This document shows, piece by piece, positions 23,181 to 33,877 of a DNA stretch of 64,000 bases. The stretch is from NCBI GenBank assembly GCA_029817715.1, contig JARUPY010000125.1:310001-374000 (forward strand). Reading direction: 5' to 3'. Every line of letters starts with the position of its first letter. Positions within the stretch are counted from its first letter, which is position 1. The position numbers were made by a program, and so were the translations under genes. Below the pieces are notes generated by a model. That model saw only the letters and a list, made by a program, of their open reading frames with translations, was not told the DNA's origin and did not search any database. The DNA is from Melastoma dodecandrum. Taxonomy: Eukaryota > Streptophyta > Magnoliopsida > Myrtales > Melastomataceae.

Positions 23181-23487
23181 AGGACTTGTACGTGTTTAAC
23201 ACGTAACAGATAGATCGTGTTATAGATCGTGATCCCTAATACCGTGGGAGTGTCTCAACAACCTCCTTGATATATGGGATCACGTTCCTGGATATTAGGA
23301 TTAGTTACGATCCTTAACAAACGTGATTGAAAATAAATTTATTCCAACCTTGTCGACTTGACTGATCTGTACGTACTACGACCGACTTGGTCGACTTATC
23401 CAGAATTCCGTCGACTTGACCCTACTAGTAGACTTAGCTACTGTTGAGTCATCTTGGTTGACTTCGATTACCATATTCCTTCGTCGT

Positions 23488-23632
23488 GAGTCGACCTAGT
23501 CGACGCCGTTCATAAGTCGACCTAGTCGACTTCGTCATAAGTCGACCTAGTCGACTTCGTCATGGGTCGACCTAATCGACTTCGTCGTGAGTCGGCCTAG
23601 ACGACTGTATCTTGGGCCGACTCGGAGTGTGA
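23488..23632. repeat. 25-bp tandem repeats with paired GTCGAC sites in the LTR U3 region
   Basis: Five units begin at about 23488, 23514, 23539, 23564 and 23589, with the form AAGTCGACCTAGTCGACTTC plus GTCAT. Each unit holds two GTCGAC palindromes. LTR 2 (38121-38221) and LTR 3 (from 42039) have four units. Position upstream of the TATA box suggests a transcription-factor array, which is inference. Confidence 0.75.
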
Positions 23633-23696
23633 CTTAAGTGATTACTGGGTTTCTGTTCTAAGTCTAGGCCCAAAATTATTTGCCATGTCAACATAA

Positions 23697-23707
23697 GCCC
23701 CCCTTTT
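23697..23707 (-). other. Polypurine tract of the family A element
   Basis: On the minus strand the sequence reads AAAAGGGGGGC, followed by TTA and then the LTR start TGTTGACATGG. This is the expected place and composition for the plus-strand primer. Confidence 0.7.
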
Positions 23708-23747
23708 ATGCTGGGTTGGCTATGCCGACTCAGCAGAAATCATACCC

Positions 23748-23754
23748 TATATAT
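23748..23754 (+). promoter_or_regulatory. TATA-like box for the antisense gene
   Basis: TATATAT lies 122 bp upstream of the ATG at 23876 and just inside the LTR, suggesting that the antisense gene has its own promoter rather than relying on the LTR. Confidence 0.4.
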
Positions 23755-23875
23755 CCTTTTCCCGCACTTTTCTTCCTTGCTCAACACTTCTCCATCTTCT
23801 CCAAGAAACCAGAAACCCTCGTTTCCCAGAAAACCCTTCGTCTCCCTTGCCAAAACTCCTTCGATCCTAAAAAAG

Positions 23876-26800
23876 ATGCCAACTTTTAAGTCTTTTGAGT
23901 TCCATAAGCTGCGCGCGGGGCTAGCCGGACCCATTCCGGTCACAGAGGATCAGGGGTCGGGCGTCACTCTTGGACCTATCTTGCCAGAGCGTCTTTTCCC
24001 GAAGACGGTGCCGCTCAATTATCTCATCACTGAGAAGCCCATCCCGATTTGTCATCCCAACTTCATCGATCCCCTCAACTGGGAAGGTCAGGGATCTTTC
24101 CTGTGTTTTAATCTGCATCTAAGTCTGAGATAGTAGACTGGCTTGAGATGTGGGAGGAGCACTTTACAGAGAGATTTAGGAACCAGAGGATTTTGATATT
24201 CTTTAGGATGTCAGTAGCAAATAAGAACTGTGATCCCAGGGTTTGTTCGGCCATGCTGCCTTTCTGGAATTCTGTCGTGAACTGCTTCTATTTCCCAGAA
24301 GGCCCTATGTCAGTTACATTGGCAGATGTGAAGATTTTGACCAAGTGCAAAATCAATGGCCGCTCTATTCGACAGTACTCCCAGGCCGGCGATATTAATC
24401 CCAAGGGCGCCCTTCGGTACATGGAGGTGGTGAATAGGCATCTGAAGATGGCCTCAGCAGGCAAGAGGTAAGATGAGAGGTTGTCGACTGAACGTTTTGG
24501 TGCCCAGGAAGAGGTCGAGTTCCTCAGCACCTGGTTGAGCAAATTCGTCTATTGCTTCCCTGGGAAGAAAGTTAGCCACACTTCTTATGCGGTGGCCAAT
24601 TTTCTGAGGGAGACCGATGAAGAAATCTCCTGGGGTCCCTTCATTTTGGGTCTTCTTTATCACGATCTGGACAGAGCAACGTCTCAAATCAAGCCATTTC
24701 CAAAACATCCAGCAGGAGGGTTGCTCTGGCTAGTTCATCTTTGGTCAGCCATATGGATGCCGGGATTGACTGGGTTCAAGGTCTCTTCTACGCCCCCTGA
24801 AGCCTTCTATTATGGGGAGAGCATCCTAGATCAGTGCTGCCAGCGTAAGGATCAATGGCTTATGACATCGATCACTGGCCATCTAAAGCACATAGTCGAC
24901 TTCGGCAGGGTAGATCGACGAAACTGGGCACCCTTTCCAGGCGACAAGACACTTGCTCAGGAAGTCAATCCTCAAACTGCTCGTGGCTTCTGGAATAGAG
25001 TATTGACCAGTAGAGATCTGCCAGTTATTTTCGATGGCGGCCTGACCTTTGAAGTCTATAACCCTCAACTGTGTGCAAGGCAGTTTGGGTTTATCCAAAG
25101 TGTAGCAGTTCCACTCGCTGACCCTGCCGGCGGCTTATATGGGGACAGGATGAAGAAGATTGTGTGCAAGTCGATCGACTCGAAGATCCTCGACTTGCTC
25201 AATCACAAGGCGCAGCTCTCCCAGATGGAATTCCCATCTGATACTTCTTCCTGTTTCGCCACACAGTTCTTCACCGTGCTGTGGTCGACTACATACGAAG
25301 AGCTGCGGGCCTTGATGCATTTCTTGGAGGTATCCGAGGAACCTGATTTTTACACCGATGACGCGCATATTAAAGCAAGAGGTAAGGACTTAGCTTTGTT
25401 TTAAGAGTATTGGGTTCTTAATACTAATCATAAGTTTTTCTCCTCTTTCAGGATCATTGCTTCCTCGGGGCTCTGGAAAACCCAAGCCTAAAGCCCCCCT
25501 TGCCCCTGCTCCTTCTAAACTCAAGTCGACCAGCAAGGGGAAGGCTAAAGTTGCGAGCCCCAGGGAAGTAGCCAAAGGTGATCCCTCTAAGGCTCGATCT
25601 AAAAGCGCACCAAAGCGCAAGGTGGCCGAGAAAGAGGAAGAAGATCTTGAAGAGGTGCCTCTGTCTTAGAGGAAGAGACTGGTGAAGGCGTTGACTCCAG
25701 CGGCGACTTCCTCTCCTAGGTCACCAGTTATTGCAGCGGCGACCCCATCCAGGTCGCCCGCTGCTGCAGCGGCGACCAGCGGCGACCGGCGACCTCATCC
25801 AGGTCACCAGCTGCTGCAGCGGCGACCCCATCCAGGTCGCCAGCGTCTTCAGTTGCAGTCGACGCTCCACAAAGGCCGACCGCAGAGGTATGACTCTGAT
25901 GACTCCAGTTTTTTGTTTTGAGTTTTCATATCTAACCCATACTATATTGTCTAGGGAGAGGCTTCAGATGAGGATGACGACCAGCTTATCTCCCATGCCT
26001 TAGACAAAAGTTCAAAGGCTTCAGTCGCCAAGGTGAGTTTAATTCTAAGCTGGTGTATCATTACTTTAGTTCATATATGAACTTTCGGTTCTGTATCATA
26101 CTCTGTTTCAGGAACGGCACATCCCTGAGGCCTTGGTTCAAGAAGAACAGGCTGCTCTGGATGTCGCGATCCTGGTCGACCCACCGACTCGGTCGACTCG
26201 TGAGGAGGAAAACCAAGCTATTCCTTCTCCTCCAGTCCAAACTCCTACACCAGCGATAGTATGTGTTCTTGTTTTAAACAGAACATAGTATTATCATTGC
26301 GATTTTAACTGGGGTACTTGTATCCTTCCTTATAGGCTCGTCCGAAGAGGGTGAAGGTGCCTGCTGGCCGACAAAAGGTTCCTACTCCCCCTTCTTCTTC
26401 GGACGAGAGCTCTGGGGATATATTGCCCCCAGAGGTAAGTACTCGATCGCACGAGGTCGTTGGCCTTTCTAGGGTATTGTTTAACAACATTTTGCCTCTT
26501 ATTCTTCAGGATCCTGCTGCAGCGATTTCTAGGTCAAACAAAGACCCGTGGGAGAAGCTTCACGAGGATATCGAAGAACTTTGCCAACTTCTGCACATCG
26601 ACCCCTTAGGCGTCAACAAATTCAGGAGGATGCAGAAGCTGCTGAAGAGAATCGAGGCATCCCCTCGGGTCACGGACGAAATATTGGGGGCCTACAAGAG
26701 CTTCAGGTCGACGTACTGGACCCGCTGGAGGGATTACAACGCCGACCTGCTCACCTTGGAATCGACTGACTCGAAGATTCAGTTGATTAATGAAGCTCGA

Positions 26801-27118
26801 GGGCAGGCCTCTAAAGCTGCGCAGGACGCCCGCCAACGTTTGGTCGACGTGCAAGAGAAGCTGACCGAGGCAGAGAAGCTGACCGAGGCAGAGAGACAAA
26901 TAGAGTTCTATACGAACCTCAAGAACGACCTGACTCGGCAGCTCGCGTCGATCAATACTCAAGAAATCGAGGAGCTGGAGGCCAATGCTGAGAAGGATAG
27001 AGAAAAGGTCGTCGACCTTTATGCCCAGCGAAACAAGGTGAACGCGAAGCGACGAGCTCGTGAATCCCTTGTCCTCGATTTCAAAGAAGTTGGCGGGTTA
27101 TGGAAATTAGATTTGTAA
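23876..27118 (+). pseudogene. Antisense, intron-containing plant-mobile-domain gene inside the retrotransposon
   Basis: The gene lies between integrase and the 3' LTR on the strand opposite gag-pol. It starts at ATG 23876 (MPTFKSFEFHKLRAGL). The first long exon encodes a plant mobile domain (for example SWGPFILGLLYHDLDRAT, GGLLWLVHLWSAIWMPG), followed by basic and Ala/Pro-rich linkers and a C-terminal coiled coil (26510-27118) with a small EKLTEA duplication. Five GT-AG introns are recognisable: 25382-25451, 25888-25954, 26033-26111, 26259-26335 and 26435-26509. Damage: a frame change near 24110, an in-frame TAA at 24469-24471 and a TAG at 25667-25669. CAATAAAT near 27158 could be a poly(A) signal. 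From memory, extra ORFs with this domain are known in some plant Ty3/gypsy elements. Its function is not established. Confidence 0.75.
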
Positions 27119-27249
27119 CCAAAGAACAATGCAATTCCATTGTTTTTGCTTTACTCAATAAATCAAGTGCATTGTGTCTCAAATGAATTTCTGCCCACTA
27201 CGCACAATTCATTCTTCCAGACAGCGTTACTGAAGCCTAGCGCGATTTC

Positions 27250-29088
27250 TTAGGAATTAAGCGCTTCCCAAATTAATGGAGTCCTTTGTTTTAGGATTTT
27301 ATGGTGAGCTTCCCAGATAGTCGCGCGATAGGGTTTGAGATATTTACCATTAACCTTTAATGGATGTCTGACCCCACTTCTCGTCATAAGCCGATAACTA
27401 TTAGATGAGTATGTTTCACATACCTCATATGGACCTTCCCAATTAGGGGACCATTTACCCAAAACTTGGTCTTTCGATTTAAGGGATATCACCATCTTCC
27501 AAACCAAGTCGCCCACTTTAAAGTGCTTATGGACAACCCTTTTGTTATAATGCCTGGCAATCCTTTGTTTATGCACCTCGAGTCGGTCTATTACATCAAG
27601 TCGCTTCTTCTCTAATTCTTCCAAAGCGAGGTACATTGCCTCGTCTTGCAAATCAGGGTGAGTCACCCTGAGCGACTTGTATCGAACCTCAATAGGTAGG
27701 ACGACGTCTGGCCCATATACTAGTGAAAAAGGGGTTTCCCCTGTGCTTTCTCTCTTAGTAACCCTTAAAGCCCACAAAGTGTCTTGTAATAGCTTGTGCC
27801 ATCCTCTTGGATTTGCACCAACCATTTTCTGAATATTGTTCTTTATGAGTTTATTGGTAGCTTCAGCCTGTCCATTCGCCTGAGGATAATAAGGTGTTGA
27901 GTTGGTGATTGAGAAACCAAACTCCGTAGCGAATTCTCGCATTTTCTCATTATTGAAAGCGGTGCTATTGTCCACTACAATATTCTGGGGAATTCCAAAT
28001 CTATAGATGATGGATGATTTGAGAAAATCGATCACTTCTTTATGATCGATCTTCTTATAAACCTGAGCCTTTTGGGCTAAGTCGTTAGCGATGGTATTTT
28101 CCCCTCGACCTACAAAGAGGAAAGTGATCGCTTCAAATCGCTCGACTAGCTTGCGGGCGACTTGATGATAGGGTGCGAGTTTCTCTTGGCATATAGAAGT
28201 ACCATTCATCTGGTTAATCACCAGTTGAGAGTCCCCCATCACTGTAGCTTTCTTGGCTCCCAAGATTAATAGTTCCTTCAGGAGCGTGATCAAAGCTTCA
28301 TATTCAGTCGCATTGTTGGTGTGAGTTGCCGTCAAGCGATACGCTAGACGAACATCTTTCCCTAGTGGCGAAAGTATACGAAGGCCTATACCTACGCCGG
28401 ATTTCGCCGAAGATCCATCAAACCAACCCTGCCAGATGTCCTCAAGGGATTCTTCTTGGTCGATTGATACAGATGGATCGTGACTCACCAAGAAGTTGGC
28501 TAGAGCCTGTCCTTTCACCGACTGTTGGGATTTGAATCGTAGATCATACGCGGATAGCACTAAACTCCATTTACTAATTCTCCCAGTCAGTAGGGGACTT
28601 TCGAAAAAGTACTTTATGACTGGAGACTTGGTAATGACATGAACCTCTTGGGATCCAATATAATGTCTTAGCTTAGTAACAGTATAAAAGACTGACAGGC
28701 ATAACTTCTCCTTATTTGTATAGCGTTTTTCTGTAGCGGTTAGTTGTCTTGACAAATAGTAGACCGCTCTCTCAGTTTTTTCTTCCGCCTCTTGGGCTAA
28801 CATGGCTCCGATGACTGATTCAGTCGCTGCCACGTAAAGCAGATAGGGCTTTCCTATCCGAGGAGGGGCAAGCACAGGCGGCTTCATTAAATACTCCTTT
28901 AAGCCTTCAAATGCTTTTTGGTGTTCGTCGCTCCACACAAAGTTTCCCTTTGCCTTTAGTAAAGTCGAGAAGACTTCTGTCCGTATAGCGACGTTACCAA
29001 TAAATCGCCTGAGATAATTGACCTTTCCTAAGAAAGCCTGTAACTGCTTCTTGTTACTCGGAGGGTTCAATCTTTGAATGGCATTCAC
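27250..29088 (-). pseudogene. Retrotransposon RNase H and truncated integrase
   Basis: The open frame of 612 residues begins in the RT thumb/connection region (AFLGKVNYLRRFIGN) and contains an RT-type RNase H (YLSRQLTATEKRY) and a second archaeal-like RNase H domain (GWFDGSSAKSGVGIG, NNATEYEALI), as in Tat-lineage elements. Integrase follows, but its zinc-binding HHCC part and first catalytic Asp are missing: the text passes from the end of RNase H (DLAQKAQVYKK) straight to IDHKEVIDFLKSS. The second Asp (VDNSTAF) and the Glu (PQANGQAEA) remain. The C-terminal part looks complete (VGDLVWKM, WEGPYEV). It cannot encode an active integrase. Confidence 0.9.
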
Positions 29089-30613
29089 TTTGTTCTGGTC
29101 GACTTCTATGCCACGTTGATGAACTAGGAATCCTAGGGTTTAGTTGATGAACTAGGAATCCTGCTCTTACTCCAAAAGCACATTTGAGAGGGTTTAGTTT
29201 GAGCTGATGCTTTCTCATTTGGATGAAAGCATTCCTAAGATCATTAACATGTGACCTCTCGTCTTTTGATTTGACCACTATATCATCTATGTATACCTCG
29301 ACTGTTTTGGCAATCGAAGCATCAAAAATGGCGTTCATAGCTCGTTGATAGGTTGCACCAGCGTTTTTAAGCCCAAACGGCATGACTACCCACTCGAAAA
29401 TGCCTAAGGGACATCTGAACGCGGTTTTATGGATATCTTCCTCAGCCAAGAAAATTTGGTTATACCCTGAGAAACCATCCATGAATGACATAATTTGGTG
29501 CCCTGCAGTCTTATCGACTAAGTCGTCTGCAATGGGCATGGGATATTCATCCTTTGGAGTAGCACGATTTAGGTCTCTGAAGTCGATGCAGACTCTAATC
29601 TTGCCATTCTTTTTTATGACAGGGACTATGCTGGATATCCACTCGGTGTACCTCGATGTTCTTATATACCCAGCTTTAAAGTGCTTCTTGACTTCTTCGA
29701 ATACTGCCTGAGTGACTTCATGAGTCATTCTCCTTGGTGCCTGTTGGACTGGTTTAAATCCTGCTTTGATTGGCAACTTATGTTTTACAAGTCGACGATC
29801 TAGGCCAGGCATTTCAGTATAGTCCCAGGCGAAACAGTCCTTGAATTCTTCAAGAGTAGCCTTAATATAATTGAAAAGTTCTTTATTCATTGAAGAACTA
29901 ACGAAAACGATCCGAGGGCTAGATTCCTCGTCTAAATTGATACTTACAAGCGGGTCACGTGGCATCATAAGTGACTCGCGACCCTGGACACCGCCTAAGT
30001 CGGTATCAATGGACTTAGATAAGCTAGCCTCAGCATTTACATTGCTTATTTGGCAACCTAATTTCCTAGACTTCCTAACATACTCCTGAAGTCGCTGGAG
30101 GATATCAGCGACTGCATAGCCTCTTCCTTCGTCACTGTCCATACACCCCTTCGTGCAGGAGTCTATCGGGCTCCAACTCCGTCGCAGCACTTTCCTGGCT
30201 CTTAGGCGCCTCCCCCTTGTCGCCATTAGGACTGTTGTCTGTCTCGCCTCCATCCTTGGTCGGGACTACTTCCTGCAGGACCTCATCCTGTCGGCACGAT
30301 TGATCCCTCATCAGGCTTGGGGTGAGAGGTGCCATAGCTCACAATGAAGTCGAACTTCCCGGAGGGTTCACCTAGGGGTCCGACAGTAGGGTCTCCTAGC
30401 TTGTAGCGTTGATCCAGGGTGAGGTCCTTGATCGTCTTGCATGTTTCTGCATGTAAAATGCCCTTGTCACAACAGGAGTATTCATCAGCCCTGATAGTCT
30501 CTATTTCAGAGTCAAGCCATAAAATCAACTCCCTATGCAAAGTCGATGGGATCGCGGCGGCTTTATGAAGCCAATCGCGTCCCAAAAGCGCATTAAATGA
30601 AGGGGCTATGTCA
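29054..30613 (-). pseudogene. Retrotransposon reverse transcriptase with preceding protease end
   Basis: RT motifs are clear: RVCIDFRDLNRATPKDEYPMP, then FMDGFSGYNQI, MPFGLKNAGATYQR and the catalytic YIDDIVVKS. Upstream, the frame near 30585 (GRDWLH) is the last part of the aspartic protease, cut off from its N-terminal part by the 3259-bp insertion. The RT frame is broken near 29120-29160 by a 28-bp tandem duplication and continues in another frame toward RNase H. A further frame change lies around 30250-30300. Confidence 0.9.
29115..29162. repeat. 28-bp tandem duplication that breaks the RT frame
   Basis: GTTGATGAACTAGGAATCCT occurs at 29115-29134 and again at 29143-29162. The 28-bp period is not a multiple of three, which explains the change of frame between RT and RNase H. 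Confidence 0.8.
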
Positions 30614-30618
30614 ATTAC

Positions 30619-33600
30619 TGTACGCGCGCCCTCCGGCCTAGCACGCGCGGTGCGGCTCCGACGACAAGAGGATCCGGGCCCGCTCCCCGAGGCCCAATCC
30701 GGTCGGCGTCGCGACTCGAGCGTCGGACGCTGCGGAAGGGCGTCGGGTTGAATCTTCCCTTGGTTCCCGAGCGGATCTGCGGGGCGTTTCGCCGATCGTC
30801 TCCAGTCCTTGGAAGCGACGGGCGAAGGGCTGCGTGAGACCTCACTTGGGATTTTCGGGAAGGATCCAGGGAGCGGCTCGTGTCGCCGTCACCCATCCAA
30901 TGATGGCTCTGTTTGTAAAACATGTTGTTGTTTAACCTAGGTAAACTATTACGGAGTCGCCACCGACTTTTTATTTTTTAAAACTGTTAAGTCGGAAAAA
31001 CAGCTGGTTCGGGGATTTCTACTTACTAAATCTTTACACTCTAAACATGCGAAGATGTGGCGTTTGCTCTAAAAGAGTTTGACTTTTAATTGACGGGCAT
31101 TGGACCCGATCCGGGCATGACTCCGGACTCATGTCACTGTTTTACGGGCGTTGGACCCGATTTGAGCCTTTTGGGCTCGAACTCATGTGTGCTTAGCAAA
31201 CAACATGCGACGATAGATCTATGGGCCTAAAGCATACGAACAATCACAAACAATTATTTAGATCAAAGGGAGCGGGGAAGGGCGATGATCGTAAGCCTAT
31301 GCACTTGGGCTGACGATCCGTTACATGTGGAAATAAAGAAAAGACGGGAAGCCCGCACTTCCCTCATGTACCTGAGATGATGGTTGATGCCGCTTTACTT
31401 CGAAGCTAGCGCCTTCGAGCTTTCTGTCTTCAAAATACCGCTTTTGTCGGGATTCCATGAAGCTCGGTTGATTTTTCATGCAAAATCAAAACACCACAGG
31501 GAAGATGATATTCAGAGAATTCTAAAATACATGGGATAATTTTGGAATTAATTGGTGAGTAAGAATGATTACTCACCGGGCGTTGTGTGGCCCGTTGATG
31601 TTGATCCTTCATGATGTTGAAAATGGATGTCTGGGGCGTTGTATAGCCCGTTTGATGTGGATCTTCCGTGATGTCGGAAGATGGATGTCTGGGGCGTTGT
31701 GTGGCCCGTTGATATTGATCCTCGGTGATGTCGAAAATGGATGTCCCTTGGTAATGATTTCCTCGTTGTTTTACATATAAAACAGGGAAAGGGAAGAGAT
31801 GTGCAAGGCCTTTAGTAGCGGTTAAATTGACGTAAATTTAACCGAACTGAAATAGTAAGACATGACTTTCTTGAATTCGTTCAGGTGTGTAGTTCGGTTG
31901 TGACAAATATACCATCAGGGATTGCCCGATTAAAGGTCTGTCACTCAAACAAGTTCTGCAACTATCCGCCGTGTCTCGTCGCATTTCGCATGTGAAACGA
32001 AGAAAAAGGAACTACGGGAGTATGGAGCATGAACCGAAACTGAGGTTAGCTCATATGAGTAAATGGGGACGTGGGATCAAAGTCGTCATTACCACATAAA
32101 TTACATGAATGTTAAACTTGTGCGGATTGAATGGTACTGATTAAAATTCAAGATTTTATTAAAGTTAAAGAGATTACGAATAGATCTAACTACATGGATC
32201 ATAAATCTAAAATTCACGTTTTATTCAATCTAACTAATTAGACGTTAAAAAGGAACAATCCCGCATGCAATATGAACGATGCATTGTAAAAAAATAAAAT
32301 AAACCAAATGCAAGAGGACAAAAGAGCGGACAACCACCATTAATAATAATAGCTATTATTATATAAAGTAAAAAGAAAGGGAAGGAACGTGGGGATTGCC
32401 CCAAATCAATTAAATGGGCAAGAACACTTGCCTTCTGTCCCATACGAGGGCGTTCGAAGAACCAAACGGGAATCACCACCGCATGTGGAGGTGAGGCGAG
32501 TGTTGGGGAGTCTTCGCCGCTCGGAGCTTCGTTGGGGGGATCATTTTGCTGGTGGCTGGGCGTCCGTGGGTTCGTGGCATCATCGGTGGGTTCGCCGAGA
32601 CTTGGTCAGACGCGGGCGGGGCGAGGGCGTCTACACGCTCGGATCAGGCCGTGACGAGGCGACCCGGGCGAAACACGCTAGATCTTACCTAGGTATGGGC
32701 GCGCGCGCGGGCTGAGAGAGGGAAGGGTTGCGTGGCATTCGGAGAGGGTTCAGCCCCCCTTGGAGAGCGAAGTTCGCGAAGATCCGCCGTACGGTGAACC
32801 GGATCTGGGTTTGGGGGATATCGTTTGAGCCGCCATGGCGCTCTTTATGAGGGACAGCCCCGGGGGGGAGGCGCTGAAGTAGCCCACAGTGGCCAGATCT
32901 GAGAGATGTCGGGTTTGACATGGATTCGCCGTCGCTAGACTTGATGGGGGAGTCGGCATCGGGATACGGGCCCAGGAAGTGGAGGACGGCGTCGCCATTG
33001 TTGGGAGGGCGGCTGCGACTCGAAGACGCTGGTGGGGACGTGCATGAGGGCATCCGGGGAAGAGTTTCTGTAGCCACCGTTGGGAGTCAGGCTATTCGGT
33101 GAGGGCCTGTCGTTGGCGTTGTCCTTTTACTGTTGGTTTCGGAATGGGGAGAAGCGGGGCTGTCGCTCATTGAAGTCGCTGCCGCGAAGCCAAAAAGTCA
33201 CCATCTCCACGGTGTATACCTTGGACAGAAACGGTCGGAATGGAGGCGGTAACAGCTATCTGCCGGTGAGCTTGAGAAAAGAGCAAGTAGAGAGCAACGT
33301 CATTTTTCAAAGGGAGATCTCGGAGAGGAAAGGAGGATCGGGCTCTGTGTTCTGTTTTTGTTGCCCTGTCCTCGTTCTCCTTTAATAGAGGGTCGGTTCC
33401 CCTTTATCTGTTCGATCGCGGCACCCACCTCAAGGCGCCGCAGATAATCATCACAACTGTCGGGGGAGTGACGATTCCTATTGAGGCAGATTTCTTCGTT
33501 GCCTGTCTCCTCTGTCTGTTTCTATCTATGTCACGTGCAGGTGGGATGTCAGATTCGAAGAAAGGGACTGGCTGTTTTGGGCGGTGCAGCAGGGAGGCAG

Positions 33601-33877
33601 GGGAGCTGTCTTCATTCAATTCTTAGGGCCTCGACGGATGGGCTTGGGTTGGGTCGACTGGCTCCCCCTCCAAAATTTTCTTTAAGCCGATGAGTCGGGG
33701 GAAGTAGTTCGGCTTTAATTTCGTCCCTCCCCTTTTATCATCATTTATTGTAAAAAAGGTCAAATCGGATATAAATAATTGTGAATTGGTCCTCAAGCTT
33801 TCGAAGTGAGTTTCGAGTGGGTCCGAGACAAAACCGGTCGGCTTTAATAGGATGGCAAATAATTTGAGGTATTTACA
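30619..33877. mobile_element. 3259-bp TG...CA insertion (probable solo LTR) in the protease gene
   Basis: The segment begins TGTACGCGCG and ends GGTATTTACA. It is flanked by the direct repeat ATTAC at 30614-30618 and 33878-33882. If it is left out, the protease frames on both sides are in register, so it is a clean insertion. The ends and 5-bp duplication are typical of LTR elements. I find no internal copy of its ends, no polypurine tract and no gag-pol, so a solo LTR of a large element is the best reading. It has GC-rich parts (30619-30890, 32400-33400) and AT-rich parts, and contains a GTGGCGACTCCG string on the minus strand near 30950, as the LTR at 409-3861 also does. Open frames inside match nothing I know. 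Confidence 0.85.
31579..31747. repeat. Three tandem copies of a 56-58-bp unit
   Basis: Units begin GGCGTTGT at 31579, 31635 and 31693 and share the cores GGCCCGTTGAT, GATGT and ATGGATGTC. They lie within the 3259-bp insertion. Confidence 0.8.

Larger units (their letters stand above)
22651..23693 (-). repeat. Family A LTR 1 (3' LTR of the composite element)
   Basis: The LTR runs from TGTTCGCGTATAGAACGG to TGCCATGTCAACA on the plus strand (1043 bp). It carries a minus-strand TATA box at 23171-23180, about three copies of a 54-bp GC-rich unit (22871-23040) and five copies of a 25-bp GTCGAC-containing unit (23488-23632). The other two LTRs have one unit fewer in each array, which accounts for most of the length difference. 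Confidence 0.9.

Noticed and set aside
32389..33385. GC-rich open frames in the nested insertion
   Set aside because: Several frames overlap on both strands with no domain; more likely GC-rich LTR than genes.
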